In this document: positions 30,393 through 34,165 of the stretch, piece by piece | Layout: every line of letters starts with the position of its first letter | Position numbering within the stretch: the first letter of the stretch is position 1 | Assembly (NCBI RefSeq): GCF_021699195.1 | Contig: NZ_SSXE01000102.1 | Span: forward strand, 1 to 34,165 | Source: Nonomuraea sp. MG754425 | Lineage (GTDB): Bacteria; Actinomycetota; Actinomycetes; Streptosporangiales; Streptosporangiaceae | Length of the DNA: 34,165 nt | Direction: 5' to 3' | Position numbers and translations under genes: made by a program | The notes under the pieces: model-generated | Database searches by the model: none | What the model saw: the letters and a program-made list of their open reading frames with translations, nothing else | What the model was told of the DNA's origin: nothing

Positions 30393-30986
30393 TCAGGCGT
30401 GCGGCTCTGGGGCCGGCGATCGCTCGCTCAGCACGCGGGCCAGCTCCACCACGGTCTCCCTGCGGCGGGCCACGGCCCGCTCGGCGTCGGGCTCGTCGAG
30501 GACGAGGCGGCGCATCTGCGGCGCCACGAAGCTCCACGCCACCAGGCCGAGCACGGTGAACAGCCAGTCCTGGGCCGCCGTGCGGTCCGGCAGGCCCGTG
30601 GCCAGCAGGCCGTCCACGTGCCCGCGGTAGGACTCCCCGCGCTCCCGCTCACCCTCGACCTGCCCGGCGTCGGCCTCCAGCGCCTCCCACAGCAGCAGCC
30701 GGACCAGCTCCGGGTGCTCGTGGTACCAGTCGTGCAGGCGGCCCACCGCCTCGGGCAGCGTGCGCGGGTCGAGGCTCACCGCGTGGCAGACCTCGTCCAC
30801 CTTGGCCCGCACGACCTGGCCGAACAGCTTCTCCTTGCCGCCGAAGTACAGGTAGATGGCCTGTTTGTTGGCGCGGGCCGCGGCGGCGATGCGATCGACC
30901 CGGGCGCCGGCCAGCCCGTGCTCGGCGAACTCGGCGGCGGCGGCCTCGAAGATCCGCTGCCGGGTGGCTTCGGCGTCGTACGTCAT
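30393..30986 (-). CDS. TetR-family repressor of the divergent SDR gene
   Basis: The 197-residue protein has an N-terminal HTH (TRQRIFEAAAAEFAEHGLAGARVDRIAAAARANKQAIYLYFGGKEKLFGQVV) and a C-terminal ligand domain of the TetR_C_33-like type with several Trp residues. TTTAAT lies 7 bases before the ATG on the minus strand and no ribosome binding site is present, so the mRNA is probably leaderless. Two AACCA-type sites lie between it and the SDR gene, one overlapping its own promoter, which predicts that it represses both genes. Inducer unknown. It is convergent with the sigma factor gene, 13 bases apart. Confidence 0.92.
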   Translation of the reverse strand: MTYDAEATRQRIFEAAAAEFAEHGLAGARVDRIAAAARANKQAIYLYFGGKEKLFGQVVRAKVDEVCHAVSLDPRTLPEAVGRLHDWYHEHPELVRLLLWEALEADAGQVEGERERGESYRGHVDGLLATGLPDRTAAQDWLFTVLGLVAWSFVAPQMRRLVLDEPDAERAVARRRETVVELARVLSERSPAPEPHA

Positions 30987-30997
30987 GCCGAAGATTA

Positions 30998-31009
30998 AAC
31001 CATCCAGTT
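30998..31009. promoter_or_regulatory. TetR operator, imperfect copy
   Basis: AACCATCCAGTT is an imperfect inverted repeat of the AACCA/TGGTT type. It overlaps the -10 box (TTTAAT, 30994-30999) of the TetR gene. Confidence 0.55.
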
Positions 31010-31053
31010 GACTTATTCGCCGACTCGCGCCATGGTGGATCCCGTTCTAAACC

Positions 31054-31065
31054 AACCAGATGGTT
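31054..31065. promoter_or_regulatory. TetR operator, perfect copy
   Basis: AACCA-GA-TGGTT has perfect 5-base arms, and both copies are followed by TTATTCGC. It lies in the leader of the SDR gene, downstream of a possible promoter with TTGACT at 31008-31013. Confidence 0.65.
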
Positions 31066-31085
31066 TATTCGCTGAGGAGAACATC

Positions 31086-31868
31086 GTGTCCACGACCACG
31101 CTCGCCCCCATGCCGATCGCCTCGCCGCTGCCCGCCGCCCTGAAGGAGCGCGGCGTGCTGATCGTCGGCGGCAGCTCCGGCATCGGCCTGGCCGCCGCCG
31201 CCCTGCTGACCGGGCTGGGCGCCCGCGTCACGCTGATCGCCCGTGACCCCGCCCGCCTGTCGGCCGCGGTGGACGGCCTGCGCGCGACCCCGGGAGCCTC
31301 CGTGCTCGGCGTCGCCGGGGACGGGACCGACGAGGCCGTCCTGGAGCAGGCCATCGAGCGGGCGGGCCAGGTGGACCACGTCCTGGTGACGGCCGGCAGC
31401 CTCGCGGTCGGCGCCCTGCTGGACACGCCGCACCAGCAGGTGCGCGCGGCCGTGGAGGGCCGGATCTGGGGCGCCTACGGGGCCGCCCGCGCCGTCGCCC
31501 GCCACCTGCCCGCCGCCGGCTCCCTCACCCTGAGCTCCGGCCTCTACGTGACCCGCCCCATTGCGGGCGCCGCCGCGTCCATCGCCGGCATCGGCGCCGT
31601 CGAGGCGCTCACCCGGGCGCTGGCGGTGGAGCTGGCGCCGCGGCGGCTGCGGGTCAACGCGATCAGGTACGGCGTGGTCGACACCCCGCTGTCGCGGGCC
31701 GCGATGGGCGCCCCCGACGCCGCGGCCATGGCGGCGGCCGGGGCCGCGGCGCCGCTGGGACGCTTCGCCACGGCGGACGAGGCGGCCTCGGCCGTGCTGT
31801 TCCTCATGGCCAACAACTTCGTGACCGGGACGGTGGTCACGGTGGACGGCGGGCAGAGCCTGATCTGA
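31086..31868 (+). CDS. Short-chain dehydrogenase/reductase lacking the usual Tyr-Lys pair
   Basis: The 260-residue protein has the Rossmann start GVLIVGGSSGIGLAAAAL (motif at 28-34), ending with the standard FLMANNFVTGTVVTVDGGQSLI. The usual active-site YxxxK is absent: after LTLSSGLYVTRP the segment AGAAASIAGIGAVEALTRALAVELAP has Ala at the Tyr and Lys positions (about 163 and 167). Related annotated SDRs share this 'P.AG....GA.EAL' pattern, so it is a subfamily trait. It may use another residue or act as a binding protein. The GTG start at 31086 has GAGGAG 7 bases upstream. It is controlled by the divergent TetR. Confidence 0.88.
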   Translation: MSTTTLAPMPIASPLPAALKERGVLIVGGSSGIGLAAAALLTGLGARVTLIARDPARLSAAVDGLRATPGASVLGVAGDGTDEAVLEQAIERAGQVDHVLVTAGSLAVGALLDTPHQQVRAAVEGRIWGAYGAARAVARHLPAAGSLTLSSGLYVTRPIAGAAASIAGIGAVEALTRALAVELAPRRLRVNAIRYGVVDTPLSRAAMGAPDAAAMAAAGAAAPLGRFATADEAASAVLFLMANNFVTGTVVTVDGGQSLI

Positions 31869-31886
31869 CACCCCGGCCCGCCGGAA

Positions 31887-31911
31887 GGCCGGCCGCGCCC
31901 CCGTGCCGGCC
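31887..31911. terminator. Hairpin between convergent SDR and SRPBCC genes
   Basis: GGCCGGC (31887-31893) pairs with GCCGGCC (31905-31911) around 11 bases, in the 76-base space between the two convergent genes. It probably serves both strands. Confidence 0.5.
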
Positions 31912-31944
31912 GGTCCTGCCCCGGGCCCCGGGCTCCGGGCTCCG

Positions 31945-32568
31945 TCAGGGGGTCTCCTGGTCGGGCTGCGGCGCGTAGAAGGCGATGGTCTCGGCGAGGG
32001 TGGCGGCGACCGCGTCCTGCGGCGCGCCGGCCGCCCCGTGCGCCCGGCTCCACGCCGTGGCGCTGCCGACGATGAACGCGCGTCCCTCCTCGGTGAGGTG
32101 GAAGCGCTCCTCGTCGACCTTCGGGCTGCCCGCCAGGTGCATCGCCAGGCCCAGCAGGCTCAGGTCCCAGCCCACGCCGACCGAGCCGGGCCCGAACCGC
32201 GACCAGAACTCCGGCGGCACCTCGGCCGTGTGGACCAGTTCGAGCAGCGTGCCCCCGTCCTTGGCCGCCAGGCGCACCTCGACCTCGGAGAAGCCCGGGT
32301 CCGGGCCGTACAGCCAGGAGATCTTGAGCAGGCTCGGCGGCTCGCAGCGCAGGATCTGCCCGCCCGCGTTGCCCTGGAGCTGGTACGTCCCGCCGAGCCG
32401 CAGGTCGCCGCTGACGGGCATGAACCAGCGGGCGAGCCGGTCGGCGTCGGTGCAGGCCTGCCAGACGTCGGCCACCTCGGCGTCGTAGTGGCGGCTCAGC
32501 GTCACGGTCTTGCGCTCGCCGTTGATGAGCTCGCGGTGCGCCTGGTTGAGCTGGTCGATCATCTTCAT
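31945..32568 (-). CDS. SRPBCC (AHSA1-like) protein
   Basis: The 207-residue protein contains LSRHYDAEVADVWQACTDADRLARWFMPVSGDLRLGGTYQLQGNAGGQIL and a C-terminal helix, the AHSA1 helix-grip pattern. Its ATG overlaps the stop of the ArsR gene (ATGA) and AGAGGA lies upstream, so it is the second gene of a two-gene operon. ArsR-SRPBCC pairs are very common in actinobacteria; the SRPBCC protein is thought to bind a hydrophobic ligand, but the reaction is unknown. Confidence 0.9.
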   Translation of the reverse strand: MKMIDQLNQAHRELINGERKTVTLSRHYDAEVADVWQACTDADRLARWFMPVSGDLRLGGTYQLQGNAGGQILRCEPPSLLKISWLYGPDPGFSEVEVRLAAKDGGTLLELVHTAEVPPEFWSRFGPGSVGVGWDLSLLGLAMHLAGSPKVDEERFHLTEEGRAFIVGSATAWSRAHGAAGAPQDAVAATLAETIAFYAPQPDQETP

Positions 32569-32918
32569 GGGTGGTCCTCTTCCTTGTTCGTCGGACGGCG
32601 CTCGCGCCTGCCGCGGGCCAGCTCCGTCGCCAGGGCGTCCAGGCGCTGGCTCCAGAAGCCGCGAAAGCGCTCCAGCCAGACGTCGACCTCCTGCAACGGC
32701 CCCGGCTCGACGGCGTACAGCCGCCTGGTGCCTTCGGCCCGTACGGAGGCGAACCCGTTGTCCCGCAGCACCCGCAGGTGCTGGGAGACGGCCGGCTGGG
32801 AGATCCCGAACTCGCGCCGGATGGTGGCGGTGACCTCGCCGGAACTCTGCTCCCCGCCGGCGAGCAGCTCCAGGATCCGGCGGCGGACCGGATCACCGAG
32901 AACGTCGAATGCGTGCAC
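32565..32918 (-). CDS. ArsR-family regulator of the SRPBCC operon
   Basis: The 117-residue protein starts HAFDVLGDPVRRRILELLAGGEQSSGEV and has the winged-helix recognition segment ISQPAVSQHLRVLRDNGF (39-56) and a wing VRAEGTRRLYAVEP. There are no Cys or His metal-binding clusters, so it belongs to the non-metal branch that pairs with SRPBCC genes. I chose the GTG at 32918 over that at 32942 because relatives start at this point and a promoter ends just before it. It should bind the CTTATATAAG palindrome in its own promoter. Confidence 0.9.
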   Translation of the reverse strand: MHAFDVLGDPVRRRILELLAGGEQSSGEVTATIRREFGISQPAVSQHLRVLRDNGFASVRAEGTRRLYAVEPGPLQEVDVWLERFRGFWSQRLDALATELARGRRERRPTNKEEDHP

Positions 32919-32926
32919 GGCACCCG

Positions 32927-32956
32927 AGTATTTCAGCGCCACCTTATATAAGTCAA
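32927..32956 (-). promoter_or_regulatory. ArsR promoter with operator
   Basis: On the minus strand TTGACT (32951-32956) is followed after 18 bases by AATACT (32927-32932), then 8 bases to the GTG. The perfect palindrome CTTATATAAG (32943-32952) overlaps the -35 edge and spacer, a typical ArsR repression site. Confidence 0.65.
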
Positions 32957-32978
32957 ACCTGGGATAGGGAGGGTGGCG

Positions 32979-33584
32979 TCAGTCGTCCAGACCCCGGGCG
33001 CTCAGCGCCTCGCCCAGCGCGTCGGCGTGCCGCAACGAGCTGACCACCAGCGGCACCGCGAACGCCCGCATGCTGCGCTCCACCCCCCTGGCCCGCTGCG
33101 CCTCCCTGACCCGCGTGGCCAGCGAGGCGATCACCGGCACGCTGCGCACGGTCAGCGACAGCAGCAACGACAGCCGGAACGGGTCCAGCCCCACGAACCT
33201 GGCCGGCGCGAGACAGCGCTCCAGCGCCGCCATCATGGCCGCGGCGCGGGTGGTGAGCGTGACCAGCCCGGCCAGCGCCACGGCCAGCACCACCCGCAGC
33301 GTCGTCGCGACCGCCCCGTCCAGGCCGACGAAGACGAGCTGCATGGCGAACAGCGCCACCGCGAACCAGCGCACCGGCTTGACCTGCGCCCAGGCCGCCG
33401 CCACACCCACCCGCGACAGCGCGTACAGGGCCACGACCACGACCCCCGCCACCGCCAGCTCCGCCGGCGAGCCCAGCAGCACCAGCGTGGTGCAGGCCAG
33501 CGCGAGAGCGGCCAGCTTGACGCCGGCGGGCAGCCGGTGCAGCACCGACGAGCCGGGGACGTAGGCGCCGGTCAGGCTGTTCAC
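32979..33584 (-). CDS. ECF transporter transmembrane T subunit, BioN-like
   Basis: The 201-residue protein has about five hydrophobic segments and the two Ala-Arg-Gly coupling motifs of EcfT proteins (REAQRARGVE near 170 and EALSARGLDD at the end). The N-terminus YVPGSSVLHRLPAGVKL is the usual EcfT/CbiQ opening. Its length of about 200 fits BioN better than group II EcfT (about 260). The GTG start at 33584 overlaps the stop of the ATPase gene (GTGA). With the upstream ATPase it should energise uptake of a vitamin, most likely biotin if a BioY gene lies beyond the window. Confidence 0.88.
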   Translation of the reverse strand: MNSLTGAYVPGSSVLHRLPAGVKLAALALACTTLVLLGSPAELAVAGVVVVALYALSRVGVAAAWAQVKPVRWFAVALFAMQLVFVGLDGAVATTLRVVLAVALAGLVTLTTRAAAMMAALERCLAPARFVGLDPFRLSLLLSLTVRSVPVIASLATRVREAQRARGVERSMRAFAVPLVVSSLRHADALGEALSARGLDD

Positions 33585-34165
33585 GTCATGAGCTTGCGGT
33601 AGTGGCCGACGGCCTCCTGCGGGGAGCCGTCGGCGGCGACCCGGCCCTCGTCGAGCACCAGCACCCGATCGAAGCCGGACAGCAGCGGCAGGTCGTGGGT
33701 GACCACCACCACCTGCTGCGGCATGTCGCGCAGCAGCGCGGCGACCTGGCGGGAGTGCCGCAGGTCCAGCAGCGTGGTGGGTTCGTCCATGACCAGGATG
33801 TCCGGTTCCAGCACCATGACCGAGCACAGCGCCAGCAACTGCTTCTGCCCGCCCGACAGGTGGTGGGCCGGATGGTCGGCGTGACCGGCCAGGCCGTACC
33901 TGGACAGGACGTCCGTCACGCGCCGCTCGACCTCCTCGCGCGCCAGGCCCTTGCGGCGCAGCGAGAAGGCGACGTCCTCGGCCACCGTGGGCATGACGAT
34001 CTGCGCGTCGGGGTCGGTGAACAGGAAGCCGACGCCGCGCCGGATCCTGGCGGCGTTGCGGCGGGTGTCCAGGCCGAGCACGGTGACGGTGCCGGAGGTG
34101 GGCAGCGCCAGGCCGTTGATCAGGCGGGCGAGCGTGCTCTTGCCCGCCTGATCAACGGCCTGGCG
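33581..34165 (-). CDS. ECF transporter ATPase, BioM-like (partial, 5' end corrupted)
   Basis: The visible C-terminal part carries AGKSTLARLINGL (Walker A), GVGFLFTDPDAQIVMPTVAEDVAF (Q-loop region with BioM-type wording), HHLSGGQKQLLALCSVMV (signature), PDILVMDEPTTLLDL (Walker B) and VVVTHDLPLL (switch His). It powers the ECF transporter with the T subunit. The first residues at the window edge (RQAVDQ before AGKST) do not fit a P-loop, where a 'G.NG(S/A)GKS' form is expected. These bases belong to an exact fold-back repeat, so the true gene start is not in this sequence. Confidence 0.88.
   Translation of the reverse strand, partial: RQAVDQAGKSTLARLINGLALPTSGTVTVLGLDTRRNAARIRRGVGFLFTDPDAQIVMPTVAEDVAFSLRRKGLAREEVERRVTDVLSRYGLAGHADHPAHHLSGGQKQLLALCSVMVLEPDILVMDEPTTLLDLRHSRQVAALLRDMPQQVVVVTHDLPLLSGFDRVLVLDEGRVAADGSPQEAVGHYRKLMT
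34106..34165. repeat. Perfect 24-base inverted repeat ending at the window edge
   Basis: Bases 34106-34129 and 34142-34165 are exact reverse complements, with a 12-base loop between them, and the right arm ends at the last base. The left arm is coding sequence of the ATPase, so the right arm is probably a fold-back copy made during assembly or amplification. Confidence 0.85.

Noticed and set aside
34106..34165. Attachment site, telomere or terminator hairpin at the window end
   Set aside because: One arm is ATPase coding sequence and the other destroys its P-loop, and the repeat ends exactly at the last base. A fold-back artefact explains this better.

Overview
This window comes from a very GC-rich actinobacterial chromosome. 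Support for that: GC-ending codons throughout, many GTG and TTG starts, -10 hexamers of the TAGGGT/TAxxxT kind, and actinobacterial families (DUF6355, DUF3052, I36 inhibitor, ECF41 sigma factor, Rv2578c-like radical SAM protein, RecD2, SNF2/SWIM pair). The gene set suits a filamentous member such as Streptosporangiales or Streptomyces, but the sequence alone does not fix the genus. I see no tRNA, rRNA, CRISPR array, transposase or phage gene, and base use is even. This is ordinary chromosome, rich in small regulatory and defence-against-chemicals genes.

Layout. 1-1866: the start of an IclR-type regulator with its own operator, a solo KhtT-like regulatory domain behind a structured leader, and a secreted protein of four repeats. 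2042-3933: an MFS exporter and divergent TetR sharing two matched operators. 4048-7469: a LacI regulator, mandelate-racemase-type sugar acid dehydratase/racemase and MFS acid transporter in one operon. 7583-9503: a small Cys-rich protein, then an SMR efflux pump, TetR, DUF952 and NTF2-like run on the minus strand. 9612-14709: a radical SAM protein, GNAT acetyltransferase, lipoprotein L,D-transpeptidase and RecD2 helicase. 14902-17521: two small DUF6355/DUF6623 proteins and a serine beta-lactamase-like hydrolase. 17544-19881: SRPBCC, a Lnu(B/F)-type lincosamide nucleotidyltransferase, DUF3052 and a RibD/DHFR-like reductase. 20158-23942: an I36 inhibitor, a lipoprotein, and a DedA-histidine kinase-response regulator operon with overlapping genes. 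24046-27926: an SNF2 helicase and SWIM-finger protein. 27995-32918: an NAD(P)-binding protein, chloramphenicol phosphotransferase-like kinase, ECF41 sigma factor, TetR/SDR divergon and ArsR/SRPBCC pair. 32979-34165: ECF-transporter T and A subunits of BioN/BioM type.

Common themes. Most regulators sit beside one or two target genes with a visible palindrome in the promoter, so operator-regulator assignments are unusually readable. Candidate drug-resistance functions recur: two MFS proteins, an SMR pump, a lincosamide nucleotidyltransferase, a chloramphenicol kinase and a serine hydrolase. Eight genes have a -10-like hexamer 6-8 bases before the start codon and little or no ribosome binding site, which points to leaderless mRNAs. 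The best candidates for something new are the solo KhtT-like protein with its leader, the four-repeat secreted protein with coordinated cysteine loss, and operators with no regulator nearby at 19921-19958 and 24004-24043. The last 24 bases are an exact inverted copy of bases 34106-34129, so the window end looks like a fold-back assembly artefact that corrupts the ABC ATPase P-loop.
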